Source: CALLPQ01 sp964421675
GTDB lineage: Bacteria; Pseudomonadota; Alphaproteobacteria; Caulobacterales; Parvularculaceae
Direction of reading: 5' to 3'
Assembly: GCA_964421675.1 (NCBI GenBank)
Contig: CAYQXV010000007.1
Coordinates: 24,541 to 88,540 of the forward strand
DNA length: 64,000 nt
Each line of letters opens with the position of its first letter. Positions within the stretch are counted from its first letter, which is position 1. Positions 6,794-16,380 of the stretch are shown piece by piece. The position numbers were made by a program, and so were the translations under genes. The notes under the pieces are model-generated. The model ran no database searches and was not told the DNA's origin. It worked only from the letters and a program-made list of their open reading frames with translations.

Positions 6794-9538
6794 TTGCGTA
6801 AAAATAAACGATGTGTCCGGTTTTTTCTCGGCACTGTCGCTGGCAGTGTTGGCGCTGTATCTTGGCAGCCGTTCAGCTATGCCTCGGACATTACGGACCC
6901 ATGGTCAGCGAGCGGTCCGTTTGTTAGCCATTCACTGCTGGGTTCCTCAAGCCTATCGTCGCAAAGCTCCCCGCATGGCGACATCCTGTCCTATAAGTCT
7001 CCCTCATTGAGGGCCTCAATTGATTATGGGTTTTCCGTAACCCAGTCTGCATCCGCACTTTCGCAGGCCCCGGTAAAATCAATCGCGGCGTCAACATTAT
7101 CGTCCTATTCGCACCTTCCCCTGAACACGACCCAAGATGCAAATTTGTTAGACGCCGATGGGCTTGATGAAGATGAAACCATCTTGTTTGAGGCTGACGA
7201 AATTTCGCGCGATAGCGAAGACGGTCCCGTCACAGCAGCGGGGAATGTTCGTGCTTATTTCGGTGATCGATATCTCACCGCCGAAAAATTGATTTATTAT
7301 CCGGACACAAATATTGTCATAGCCGATGGTCAGGTCTCCATCACCGATGCCAATCGGCAAACGATCTTTGCCGAGCGGGTCGAATTATCGGGCGATTTGC
7401 GAGACGGGATCGCCGAAAATTTTTCGGCCTTGCTGGATGAAAATGCCCGCGTCGCCGCCGATAGCGCTGTTCGCGAACAAGGCGCACGCACAAAGCTAAA
7501 CAAAGTGGTCTATACGGCGTGCGATGTTTGCGATGATGATGGCGAGCAATCGACACCGACGTGGCGGATTAAATCGCTGCGCGTTACCCGCGACGAAGAG
7601 CGCAAAGTTATTCGCTTCCGCCATGCCTTTTTGGAACTTAAAGGCATTCCCGTCTTTTACACCCCCTTCATACAAGCGCCGGACCCCTCGGTGGAACGCC
7701 AATCGGGATTTTTAACACCGATTATCGGAACCTCCTCGCGGCTCAGCTCGTTTGTGGAAGTTCCTTATTATTTTGCAGTTTCAAATAATCAGGATTTCAC
7801 CTTCTTTCCTAAATTCACCGTTAGCGATGGAACATTGTGGCAGGGGGAATGGCGGCGCGCAGGCCGGGATAGTTTCCACGTCTGGGCGGGCGGCGTCATT
7901 GATTTTGACAGACCTGAACAATGTTTCGGAACATTTTTGTTTGATGAAGATGGCAATTGCCGCGATGCGGCCGGGCTTCTTCGCGATGAAAATACCGGCG
8001 CGGTCATCGGACCAAGCCCCGGCGATCCGGGCATACCAGTAGATGCGCCGGGCGTGCGATGGTATTATTTTGGGCGCGGCTTTCAAAACATCACTGATAA
8101 TTGGCGTATTGGATACGATATTGAGCGTGTGTCCGATGATGCATTTTTACGCCTTTATGATGTGCGGCGGCGCGGCGATCTTCGTCTTGAGTTTGACCGT
8201 TCACGGACCAATCGTTTACGCTCCAACATCAATACCGCATGGAGCAACGGCGGAACCAGCTTTTCGGCGGACAGCTATCTATTTCAAGGTTTGCGCGCGA
8301 CTGACGATTCATCGCTCACCCCTTACGTGGCTCCGCTCTTGAATTTGCGGCATGATTTTAACTGGAAGCCCGCTGGCGGCGATCTTGCGGTTAATGCCAA
8401 TTTTGCCTCGCTCCAACGCACCGGCGGTACCGATACCCGCCGCATAACCACCCAGGCTTTCTGGAACCGGGAACATATTACACGCGGCGGACATCGCTTT
8501 AATGCCTTTGCCGAACTCAGAGGCGATGCATTTTTCTACCAAGACCTTGACGAGGGCACAGAAATTCTACCCAACGGTATTGATCTCAGCACCAATGTAA
8601 CAAGAGATCCGACCACGGATGTTGTGGGCAGATTTTCACCGACCGCCGGTATTGAATGGTCCTACCCACTCTCGCGTCAAGTTGGCAGCGCCCGCCTTAT
8701 ACTTGAGCCAAGAGTGCAGCTCGCCGCAAGTTTAGATAATCGCAACGATGCTGAAATTTTAAACGAAGATTCCCAAAGTATTGAGTTCGATTATTCCGGA
8801 TTGTTTGATTACAATAAGTCAACGGGATTTGATGCCGTAGAAGACGGTCAGCGCTTAAACGCTGGTGTATTCGGGTCAATCTCATGGACCAACGGTATCG
8901 ATTTAGAAGCGGCCATTGGTCAGCAATTTCGAATTCAAGATACTGATGCATTCGCCTTCGCCGATGGTTTAGGTGAAGAGCGCTCCGATATTGTGGGCGA
9001 GCTAAATCTTCGCTTTGGCAACCGGTTTGCGCTTGAAAATCGGTTTCGCCTTGATGAAAACAGAATTCGCGAAGATGGAACGCGCAGCCCATCATTTCAG
9101 CGTATAGAATCAGCATTGCGGTTTAATGTCTGGCGGTTGAACGGGAATGTTCGATATACGCGCCTTGAAGATGAGAATACAATTCTAGGTGTTCAGTCTG
9201 AAGAAGAAATCAATGCGCTGGCCCGCCTTAAGCTCACCAAAAACTGGAGCGTAGGGGCCGCATGGCGCGAAGATTTGCGCCCTGACCCAATCGGGCTCTT
9301 TGATGATGTCGGCCTGCCGCTATTCGATCCGATGGGTGCGCGGGTTACTATTCCGGGTGAAGGTACTATTCGACAAGACTTTTTACTTGGCTATCGCGAC
9401 GAATGCTCAACATTTGAAATCGTCGTACGAAGAGACAGAACACGCGATGTTGGCCTTGTCCCTGATACGTCAGTGATTGTCAGATTTACGTTGCGATCTC
9501 TAACATCTGCCGGAATCGGGGAACCCGTTCGCCGTTAG
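6794..9538 (+). CDS. lptD: LPS-assembly outer-membrane protein LptD
   Basis: LptD forms the outer-membrane plug-barrel with LptE and inserts LPS in the outer leaflet. The 914-residue protein begins with a Sec-type signal (basic start, hydrophobic about 10-20). A long low-complexity Ser-rich stretch follows. An OstA/LptA-like domain is at about 125-235 (VTAAGNVRAYF, then LTAEKLIYYPD), and a large LptD barrel domain runs to the C-terminus. A Cys pair sits in CDVC at about 242-245, with one further Cys near the C-terminus; LptD disulfides are functionally important in E. coli. The start is TTG at 6794 behind an AAGG-containing leader. No surA follows, unlike the common lptD-surA-pdxA order. Confidence 0.93.
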   Translation: MRKNKRCVRFFLGTVAGSVGAVSWQPFSYASDITDPWSASGPFVSHSLLGSSSLSSQSSPHGDILSYKSPSLRASIDYGFSVTQSASALSQAPVKSIAASTLSSYSHLPLNTTQDANLLDADGLDEDETILFEADEISRDSEDGPVTAAGNVRAYFGDRYLTAEKLIYYPDTNIVIADGQVSITDANRQTIFAERVELSGDLRDGIAENFSALLDENARVAADSAVREQGARTKLNKVVYTACDVCDDDGEQSTPTWRIKSLRVTRDEERKVIRFRHAFLELKGIPVFYTPFIQAPDPSVERQSGFLTPIIGTSSRLSSFVEVPYYFAVSNNQDFTFFPKFTVSDGTLWQGEWRRAGRDSFHVWAGGVIDFDRPEQCFGTFLFDEDGNCRDAAGLLRDENTGAVIGPSPGDPGIPVDAPGVRWYYFGRGFQNITDNWRIGYDIERVSDDAFLRLYDVRRRGDLRLEFDRSRTNRLRSNINTAWSNGGTSFSADSYLFQGLRATDDSSLTPYVAPLLNLRHDFNWKPAGGDLAVNANFASLQRTGGTDTRRITTQAFWNREHITRGGHRFNAFAELRGDAFFYQDLDEGTEILPNGIDLSTNVTRDPTTDVVGRFSPTAGIEWSYPLSRQVGSARLILEPRVQLAASLDNRNDAEILNEDSQSIEFDYSGLFDYNKSTGFDAVEDGQRLNAGVFGSISWTNGIDLEAAIGQQFRIQDTDAFAFADGLGEERSDIVGELNLRFGNRFALENRFRLDENRIREDGTRSPSFQRIESALRFNVWRLNGNVRYTRLEDENTILGVQSEEEINALARLKLTKNWSVGAAWREDLRPDPIGLFDDVGLPLFDPMGARVTIPGEGTIRQDFLLGYRDECSTFEIVVRRDRTRDVGLVPDTSVIVRFTLRSLTSAGIGEPVRR

Positions 9539-9555
9539 CTTGTAGCTTTTAGTCT

Positions 9556-9578
9556 CCACAGGACGATTATTCCTGTGG
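9556..9578 (+). terminator. Hairpin after lptD
   Basis: A perfect 8-bp stem, CCACAGGA paired with TCCTGTGG, sits 17 bases after the lptD stop. No U-run follows on the plus strand, so this is a weak or factor-assisted terminator candidate. Confidence 0.4.
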
Positions 9579-9724
9579 GACACACCGTGGCTGAAAATCA
9601 TACATCAGCGCAATTTGCTCTTCAAAGAGTTCCGGATCTTCAGGCGGTCAGCACGCCCCTACGGAGGTTATAACGAAGCGATTATCCGTGAGCGAAACAC
9701 CATGTATATTTTGAGCACAAACAA

Positions 9725-9740
9725 GGATGCGACCGCATCC
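9725..9740 (-). terminator. Hairpin downstream of tRNA-Ser
   Basis: GGATGCG and CGCATCC form a tight hairpin about 57 bases past the 3' end of the minus-strand tRNA-Ser. On the minus strand it is followed by TTGTTTG. A plausible terminator for the tRNA transcript. Confidence 0.45.
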
Positions 9741-9796
9741 CGGCCGGTCAGGCCGCCCCATCGGAGGCGCTCCTTCGCGCCGTGAGATATAAAAAG

Positions 9797-9886
9797 TGGC
9801 GGACAGGAAGGGATTCGAACCCCCGGGACGCTTGCACGCCCACACGCTTTCCAAGCGTGCGCCTTCGACCACTCGGCCACCTGTCC
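9797..9886 (-). tRNA. tRNA-Ser (GGA)
   Basis: A 90-nt class II tRNA with an encoded CCA end. The acceptor starts GGACAGG and pairs with CCTGTCC. The anticodon stem-loop is CACGCTTGGAAAGCGTG, giving anticodon GGA for UCC/UCU serine codons. The long variable arm expected for tRNA-Ser is present, and the T-loop reads GGTTCGAATCC. Confidence 0.96.
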
Positions 9887-10192
9887 GCATTCTCCGCCGG
9901 GCATGCGCGCTATTGGCACGAGCGCCCGGATGGCGAATGAGGGCGGAATATACTGTGGTTAAGGGCGCAGGCAAGAAGTATTTGTGCGCAATGGCTGCAT
10001 AGCCAGTTTGCCGCCAAATTTCGCGGCCTTGGGCGGATTAGCGTGGCAAAGAAGCCCGCTTTTTACGCGAATCTGCGCCCACCGCGAAAACTGACTGGCC
10101 CTGTGGGCCCAAATTCGCTAACATATGGCCTATGTTGAGTAGCTCGCCCATAAAATGATGGGGCGTTACGGAGAGAATGAAGGGGTCTTACC
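9887..10192. other. Intergenic region between tRNA-Ser and the small membrane gene
   Basis: No gene is supported. It must hold the promoter of the minus-strand tRNA-Ser and that of the plus-strand gene at 10193. Beyond an AGGGG Shine-Dalgarno-like sequence near 10181 I see no distinct motif. Confidence 0.35.
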
Positions 10193-10465
10193 GTGGGTTT
10201 TTTTCGATTAATTGCCTGGGTTTTAGTTTTCCTTGCGATCGCGCTGATCGGGGCAGATGGCGTCACTTCGCTTGAACAAGGAGAGCCGGTTATTCGTTCA
10301 ACTGCGTCCTTGCTATCGATTTTGGATATTGATGGCTTTGCCATCGCTGAGGCCGCACCTGCCGGTATTTCACAGGCACTAACGACCATTATGAAATTGC
10401 CGCTTTGGTCAGTCCTCGGGATTATCGGGATTGTGCTGACATTAATCTTCCGTCCTATCGAATAG
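10193..10465 (+). CDS. Small two-span membrane protein of unknown function
   Basis: The 90-residue product is not recognised. It has a hydrophobic segment at about 4-22 and a second at about 68-86, ending in a short polar tail (RPIE), so a hairpin in the inner membrane is likely. The region between is mildly polar. The start is GTG at 10193 behind AGGGG with suitable spacing. It is convergent with the Atm1-type gene, whose stop is 46 bases away. Confidence 0.65.
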   Translation: MGFFRLIAWVLVFLAIALIGADGVTSLEQGEPVIRSTASLLSILDIDGFAIAEAAPAGISQALTTIMKLPLWSVLGIIGIVLTLIFRPIE

Positions 10466-10511
10466 GTCGCCTCCCCGGCTAACCCTTCTACTAACAACAG
10501 ACAGCGCCCGG

Positions 10512-12335
10512 CTATGCAGATTGCTTTGACTGGCGCACCTGCTTTTGCCAAAGCGCGGCGTAAACGCCCTGTTTTGCGATTAAGCTTTGATGAGTTCCCG
10601 ACTCGGCAATTTTGCCGTCCTCAAGCACGATAATCCTGTCGGCTTCGACGATTGTGGATAGACGGTGAGCGATGGCGACAGTCGTGCGCCCTCGCGCTGC
10701 TTCTCGCAGCGCAATTTGAACATCCTCTTCGGTGGTTGAGTCCAAAGATGATGTTGCCTCATCAAGAACCAAAATAGTTGGGTCGCCCAAAATGGCACGC
10801 GCCAGACCTACGCGCTGGCGTTCTCCGCCTGAAAGTTTTAAGCCGCGCTCCCCAACGACGGTCTCCAAGCCCTGCGGCAGGCTTTCGATAAACGCGCCCA
10901 ACTGCGCTTTTTGGGCAGCTTCAAGGATAAGCGCATCATCAGCATCCGGGCGCGCATAGGCCAAGTTCATACGCAATGTGTCATTAAACAAGGTGACATC
11001 CTGCGGCACCAGACCAAGCGCATCGCGCAATGAGTTTTGACGAACCTTGGCAATATCCTGCCCATCAATTCGCACACACCCGCGCGCTGGATCATAAAAC
11101 CGAAACATCAGTTTAACGAGGGTCGACTTACCTGCCCCCGATGGGCCCACAACCCCTAGAAAACTGCCCGCGGGAACAGTAAACGAGACATCATCAAGAC
11201 TGCGATCGCGCCCCTGATAAGCAAAGGCAACATTTTCAAAGCTGATTTCGCCCCCGCTAACGTTTAAATCTTGCGCATCTTCATCATCGCGAACATCCGG
11301 TGTCTGGGCCATTAAATCGTATAGGTTTTCAACATCAACGCTGCTTTGGTTGATCTCGCGCCAGGCAAACCCTAAAATATTCAGGGGGCGGTAAATATTG
11401 GCCATCATTAAAATGATTGCCGTCACATCACCCACTTGCAGCTGGCCTCGGGCAACAGCTGATCCCGCAATGAGCGCGACCGCGAGCAATCCGCCAGACA
11501 TAATAAATTCCTGACCGGCATTCATCGCATACATGCTTTTCATGGAGCGAATGTAATGGGACATGAAATTCCCAAAGGATGAGTTGAACCGCTCGGCCTC
11601 TCGTTCTTCCGACGCAAATGCTTTGACCGTTTCAAAATTTGCAAACGTGTCCATAGTAATGGCTTTAAGCTCAGTGTCGGCAACATTCATATCCCGGCGC
11701 AATCGGTTTCGCCATTCGGTGACCCGAACGGTGAACACAACATATAATACGACTGTTGCAACCGCGATGACTGCGGGCATCATGCCATATCGCCATGTGA
11801 TAACCCCCGCTGCCAGCCCAAGGGCAACAAATGTTGGCCCAATATTAAATACCAAAAACCGCAGTAAAAATTCCATTGCGCCTGATCCGCGCTCAATAAC
11901 GCGGTTCAAGGCCCCGGCGCGCCGGGTCAAATGAAAATGCAGGGATTGGCGCTGCGCATGTAAAAAGGCTTCGCGGGCGATAACGCGGTTCATGGATTGA
12001 GTGACGCGAACAAAAAAAGCATCTCGCCCCTGAGGTATGGCGTTTCCCATAAACCGGGCAATACCAAAGGCGAAAATCATCCCCATAAAAGACACGCCCG
12101 CCGAATTTACATTTCCATTCGACAAAGCGTTGATTGCTTCGCCTAGGAAAACCGGCGAGGCCACTTCAAAAACCTTTGCAAGCAACGTCACGGAAAACGC
12201 AAAAATCATCCGGACACGCCAAATTTTTAACTCCGGGCGCCATAATGTTTTGATCATACGCCTAAGAGTGCGTGAAAACGGCACTGGCACAGACTTTTCA
12301 GTACCCCCGTCGGGGCGTGTCGCCATATTTCTCAA
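10512..12335 (-). CDS. Atm1/HMT-type ABC exporter (fused membrane and ATPase domains)
   Basis: This 607-residue half-transporter works as a homodimer in the inner membrane. The exporter membrane domain (about 40-335) contains HFHLTRRAGALNRVIERG (about 133-150), the stretch typical of Atm1/ABCB7 proteins that move glutathione-linked sulfur or metal conjugates. The nucleotide-binding domain has Walker A GPSGAGKST (397-405), signature LSGGERQR, Walker B ILVLDEATSSLD and a switch His in AIAHRLST. It starts 10 bases after the valS stop, so it is probably cotranscribed. A role in thiol or heavy-metal export is inferred from family resemblance only. Confidence 0.88.
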   Translation of the reverse strand: MRNMATRPDGGTEKSVPVPFSRTLRRMIKTLWRPELKIWRVRMIFAFSVTLLAKVFEVASPVFLGEAINALSNGNVNSAGVSFMGMIFAFGIARFMGNAIPQGRDAFFVRVTQSMNRVIAREAFLHAQRQSLHFHLTRRAGALNRVIERGSGAMEFLLRFLVFNIGPTFVALGLAAGVITWRYGMMPAVIAVATVVLYVVFTVRVTEWRNRLRRDMNVADTELKAITMDTFANFETVKAFASEEREAERFNSSFGNFMSHYIRSMKSMYAMNAGQEFIMSGGLLAVALIAGSAVARGQLQVGDVTAIILMMANIYRPLNILGFAWREINQSSVDVENLYDLMAQTPDVRDDEDAQDLNVSGGEISFENVAFAYQGRDRSLDDVSFTVPAGSFLGVVGPSGAGKSTLVKLMFRFYDPARGCVRIDGQDIAKVRQNSLRDALGLVPQDVTLFNDTLRMNLAYARPDADDALILEAAQKAQLGAFIESLPQGLETVVGERGLKLSGGERQRVGLARAILGDPTILVLDEATSSLDSTTEEDVQIALREAARGRTTVAIAHRLSTIVEADRIIVLEDGKIAESGTHQSLIAKQGVYAALWQKQVRQSKQSA

Positions 12336-12345
12336 GCCACTGCCC

Positions 12346-15195
12346 TCATCGTAACGCGTTCAAACGTTCGCGCGCCTGATCCAGTTTTTCTAATTGGTCG
12401 GCGAGATAAGCATGGCGATCACGCGCTTGCGTTACGACTTTTTCCGGAGCTTTATCGACAAAGGCTTTATTCGACAAACGCTTGGTTATATCGTCCATCT
12501 CTTTGGTGACTTTGCCCCTCTCCTTGTCGAGGCGCGCGCCCTCCGCATCCAGATCAATAATATCTGCAAGCGGCAGAGCAAAGGTTGACCCATCATGGAC
12601 AATTTGAACCCCGCCTTTGGGAACGCTATCGGCGGTTGCGATATTATCCAACCGGGCAAGACGGCTAATAACACCGGCATGGCGCTCAAGACGGGCACTG
12701 ATCTGCGCCGTTGGCGCGACAATAACCAATGGAATTTTCGCACCGGCGGGCACATTGACCTCAGTTCTTGCCGTGCGAATATTTCCGATTAACTCAACAA
12801 CCCAGTTTAATTCTTTCGCCGCATCTTCATCGCGCAAGGCATCTGAAAGTGTTGGCCAGCTTTCAACAACAAGCTGATTTTCCCGGTCCTTCAATGTCCC
12901 CCAAATTTCTTCTGTGATGAAAGGCATAAACGGGTGCAGCAGGCGCAATATATTATCCAGTACCCAGCCTGCGGTTGCGCGGGTTTCATCTTTTATCGCT
13001 TCATCATCACCTTGCAGAAGTGGCTTTGAAATTTCCAAATACCAGTCGCAAAACAGATTCCACGTAAACCGGTAAATCGCAGACGCCGCATCGTTAAACC
13101 GATAGTCTGTCAGTGATTGGGAAAGCTCATGCGCACATACGCAAACCTCGTGGACAATCCATCGGTTCACCGGATTTTGTACCGACGCTGGATTAAACCC
13201 ATCACGCGAAACGATTTCATTCATCTGACAAAACCGTGTCGCATTCCATAATTTGGTGCCAAAATTGCGGTATCCTTCCACCCGGCTTTCCGACAACCGT
13301 AAATTGCGCCCCTGCGCCGCCATTGCCGCCAGGGTAAACCGCAAGGAATCTGCGCCATAGCTATCGATCAAGCTAAGCGGGTCAATCACATTGCCTTTTG
13401 ACTTTGACATTTTTTGCCCCTTCTCATCGAGAACTAGGGCGTGAATGTAAACATCCGTAAAGGGAACATCTTTCATAAAATGTAACCCTTGCATCATCAT
13501 CCGTGCGACCCAGAAAAAGATGATGTCGTGGGCGGTAACAAGGGTATTAGTGGGGTAATGGGCTTTTAGAACAGGGGTTTGCTCTGGCCACCCAAGGGTG
13601 GAAAACGGCCATAGGGCTGAAGAAAACCAAGTATCGAGAACATCTTCATCTTGATAGATAACAGGTTCGCGCTTGCCATTTTCCTTGCGCGCCTGAAAAT
13701 CCTCCAAGCTTGCGGCGATTTTTGGCTTTTCTTTATAATAGGCTTTCGCTTTTTCCGCCGCTTCTTGCTCCGTATGCGCGACAAAAATTTCATGCTCGTC
13801 TACTAAATAGTCGCTGCCCTCAAGTTTGGGCCCGTACCATGCAGGAATACGGTGGCCCCACCATAATTGGCGCGACACACACCATGGCTCAATATTATTC
13901 ATCCACTGAAAATAAGTCTTTGCCCAGTTTTCAGGCACAAACCGGGTTTTGCCGGTTTCCACCGCTTCAATCGCGGGTTTGGCCAGAACATCCGCGCGCA
14001 CAAACCATTGATCGGTGAGCATGGGTTCAACAACAACATTGGAGCGATCCCCAAAGGGCTGCATAACCTTTTTGTCTTCAACTTTTTCCAGCAAACCAAG
14101 CGCATCAATATCTGCGACCACCGCTTTGCGCGCTTCAAACCGGTCAAGTCCAACATATTTTTCCGGCATTATATCACCGGCGAGCATGCGCGCCTGACCA
14201 TCCATGATCACATGCAACGGCAAGTTATGGCGTTTTGCGACTTGATAATCATTGAAATCATGCGCGCCGGTAATTTTTACCGCACCCGATCCAAAGTCAG
14301 GATCAGGATGTTCATCGGTAATAATCGGGATCATTCTGTCCGCTAACGGCAGAATTACATTCTTACCAACAATCGAGGCATAACGCGTATCGGAAGGGTG
14401 TACGGCCACCGCCCCATCACCCAACATGGTTTCAGGGCGCGTGGTTGCGATAGAAATATAATCACGGGATTCATATCGTACTGGTTCTCCCGCCTCATTA
14501 TACTCAACGGGAAACTCATAAGTCTCACCATTTTCGAGGGGATATTTAAAATGCCAGAAATGTCCGTCTACTTCCGTATTTTCAACTTCGAGATCTGATA
14601 TTGCGGTTTGAAATTTCGGGTCCCAATTCACAAGACGCTTATCGCGATAGATCAACCCTTCTTCATGGAGTTGAACAAACACTTTGCGTACGGCAACGGA
14701 TAGACCCTCATCCATGGTGAAACGTTCACGCGACCAATCACACGAGGCCCCAAGGCGTTTCAGCTGATTGAGGATGGTGCCGCCCGATTCTTCTTTCCAG
14801 TCCCATACCTTATTCAAGAATGCCTCGCGCCCGATCTCGGTCCGGCGAGGCTCCTGGCGGTCGGCCATTTGACGTTCAACAACCATTTGCGTTGCGATAC
14901 CGGCATGATCGGTCCCCGGTTGCCACAACACTGAGCGCCCCTGCATTCGGAAATAGCGCACGAGCACATCTTGCAATGTGTTATTGAGCGCATGACCCAT
15001 ATGCAAAGATCCGGTGACATTGGGCGGAGGGATGACAATCGTATAGGGATCATCATCGCCGCCTGCTGCGCCTGACGCTGCCCCCGTTTGAGCAGGATCT
15101 GCGGGTTTAAACGCGCCAGCCCCTTCCCAAGCGGCATAAATCTTGGGCTCACATGTCTTAAAATCGAATTTTTTATCTATCATTTGGGTGTTCAC
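12346..15195 (-). CDS. valS: Valyl-tRNA synthetase
   Basis: ValS charges tRNA-Val in the cytoplasm. The 949 residues match the family. The class I HIGH motif lies in PPNVTGSLHMGHAL near the N-terminus and the KMSKS motif in GQKMSKSKGN near residue 590. Between them sits the large CP1 editing domain. The C-terminus is the ValS coiled-coil arm (about 885-949, Lys/Asp/Leu rich). It lies in the alphaproteobacterial order tolC-popZ-valS and is followed at 10 bases by the Atm1-type exporter. Confidence 0.97.
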   Translation of the reverse strand: MNTQMIDKKFDFKTCEPKIYAAWEGAGAFKPADPAQTGAASGAAGGDDDPYTIVIPPPNVTGSLHMGHALNNTLQDVLVRYFRMQGRSVLWQPGTDHAGIATQMVVERQMADRQEPRRTEIGREAFLNKVWDWKEESGGTILNQLKRLGASCDWSRERFTMDEGLSVAVRKVFVQLHEEGLIYRDKRLVNWDPKFQTAISDLEVENTEVDGHFWHFKYPLENGETYEFPVEYNEAGEPVRYESRDYISIATTRPETMLGDGAVAVHPSDTRYASIVGKNVILPLADRMIPIITDEHPDPDFGSGAVKITGAHDFNDYQVAKRHNLPLHVIMDGQARMLAGDIMPEKYVGLDRFEARKAVVADIDALGLLEKVEDKKVMQPFGDRSNVVVEPMLTDQWFVRADVLAKPAIEAVETGKTRFVPENWAKTYFQWMNNIEPWCVSRQLWWGHRIPAWYGPKLEGSDYLVDEHEIFVAHTEQEAAEKAKAYYKEKPKIAASLEDFQARKENGKREPVIYQDEDVLDTWFSSALWPFSTLGWPEQTPVLKAHYPTNTLVTAHDIIFFWVARMMMQGLHFMKDVPFTDVYIHALVLDEKGQKMSKSKGNVIDPLSLIDSYGADSLRFTLAAMAAQGRNLRLSESRVEGYRNFGTKLWNATRFCQMNEIVSRDGFNPASVQNPVNRWIVHEVCVCAHELSQSLTDYRFNDAASAIYRFTWNLFCDWYLEISKPLLQGDDEAIKDETRATAGWVLDNILRLLHPFMPFITEEIWGTLKDRENQLVVESWPTLSDALRDEDAAKELNWVVELIGNIRTARTEVNVPAGAKIPLVIVAPTAQISARLERHAGVISRLARLDNIATADSVPKGGVQIVHDGSTFALPLADIIDLDAEGARLDKERGKVTKEMDDITKRLSNKAFVDKAPEKVVTQARDRHAYLADQLEKLDQARERLNALR

Positions 15196-15332
15196 TATCG
15201 CCGCGTTTCAAAATCGCTCTTAATACCTGATAGCGGACTATAAGCCCTTTGGCAGGGGGGCATGGACCTTTTTTCCCAAACTCAGGGAATTTACCTAAAG
15301 GAATCGCATCTCCCCGCCCTTTTAACAGGCAA

Positions 15333-15403
15333 AACGCCGATAGCGTGTTTCGCTACCGGCGTTAAATTCTTTACTCACTGATTATAATGGCCGCAGGCCA
15401 TTA
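15333..15403 (-). terminator. Two hairpins between popZ and valS
   Basis: The first hairpin pairs AACGCCG-TAGCG (15333-15345) with CGCTA-CGGCGTT (15351-15363), with one mismatch. Read on the minus strand it runs into TTTT, like an intrinsic terminator. The second, TAATGGCC/GGCCATTA (15385-15403), lies 13 bases after the popZ stop and has no clear U-run. Together they should separate popZ from valS. Confidence 0.6.
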
Positions 15404-15415
15404 TTGCATCAGATA

Positions 15416-16123
15416 TTAGCCGCGGCGTGCGAGACGCTGGACTTCATATTCAACCTTTTCTTCAACGATTGAAGAAAGATTAGCATCAAGCCAGTCCTTA
15501 ACCATTGGGCGCAGCATCTCTGTAACGAGCGCCTCCAGCGTTTGACCTTGATCATCTGCAACGCGAACAGAGCGTGTTAGCGAACCAAAGGCTGCCGATG
15601 CGGCACTCGCCGTTGTCGAATCAACGATGGCGTCATCAGTTTCTTCGCGGGCTACTGCTTGTTGTTTTACCATTTTGACATCCTTAGTTTTAATTTCGTC
15701 TTTTGCGGCATCGTCCACAATAGAAGATGACGATTGCTCGCTTTGAATTTCTGTTTCGACCTTAACCGGCTCTACACTTGGCTCTTGAGCAGGGTCTCCT
15801 GCATCGCGCTTGGATTCTGCACGGTCGAGCATCGCGGTTAGCGCGTTTTCATCCGTCTTAGGCGCATCACTCTTAGGCGCTACGGCCGCGCCTAACACCT
15901 TCGGATCAACACGAGAGGGAGCGGGTACCGGCTGTGTATCCTGACCACCATCTGAAGCGTCGACACTATTGTCCGAGCTCGTGTGATCTGTAGCAGTGGC
16001 TTCTTCAAGCGCATTTAATGCGCCATGATCTACGCCCGGCTTTTCTTCTTCATCCTCGGAGATAATCCGGCGAATAGATGCCAGAATTTCTTCCATGCTT
16101 GGTTCTGGTTGCGCGTTTGTCAT
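15416..16123 (-). CDS. popZ: PopZ-type polar organising protein (DUF2497)
   Basis: PopZ assembles into a polar microdomain that anchors ParB-parS and recruits cell-cycle regulators in Caulobacter. This 235-residue homologue has the two conserved ends: N-terminal MEEILASIRRIISEDEEE (about 9-26) and the C-terminal oligomerisation region LVTEMLRPMVKDWLDANL with VEEKVEYEVQRLARRG. The centre is acidic and disordered with Asp, Glu, Ser and Pro, and is longer than in the roughly 177-residue Caulobacter protein. The gene sits between tolC and valS, as in other alphaproteobacteria, which supports orthology. Function is inferred from family. Confidence 0.88.
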   Translation of the reverse strand: MTNAQPEPSMEEILASIRRIISEDEEEKPGVDHGALNALEEATATDHTSSDNSVDASDGGQDTQPVPAPSRVDPKVLGAAVAPKSDAPKTDENALTAMLDRAESKRDAGDPAQEPSVEPVKVETEIQSEQSSSSIVDDAAKDEIKTKDVKMVKQQAVAREETDDAIVDSTTASAASAAFGSLTRSVRVADDQGQTLEALVTEMLRPMVKDWLDANLSSIVEEKVEYEVQRLARRG

Positions 16124-16380
16124 ATGCCTCTTTCACCAACCCTTGCACCATATAAGGCCAAGACCCATCCCAGACTCTCTTTATGTGAGCTTGGCTAGAT
16201 CTCTCCATGCGAACAATTAGCTTTGTTGGCCCCTGCTCGCCCTAAATACAGTACATCTTGTCATCTGCTTCGCGTATTGTAGCAAGCCCTTCCTTGCCAC
16301 CGCGTTAATAGTGTGGAGAAAAAGTTGACCGAATGGAGAAAATTACCGGTCAGATGGCCATAATTGCGCGATTTATTGGC

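Noticed and set aside
9567..9647. Minus-strand 26-codon open stretch with protein-like sequence (DPELFEEQIALMYDF) after lptD
   Set aside because: It is bounded by a stop upstream and has no start codon before its middle. It could be a gene scrap, but nothing supports expression.
9648..9974. Minus-strand open frame of 108 codons over the tRNA-Ser region
   Set aside because: It runs through the tRNA-Ser gene and has no protein-like composition or RBS.
10063..10551. Minus-strand 162-codon frame opposite the small membrane gene
   Set aside because: The plus-strand frame has an RBS, two clear membrane spans and a sensible stop; the minus frame overlaps the Atm1-type gene end and looks random.
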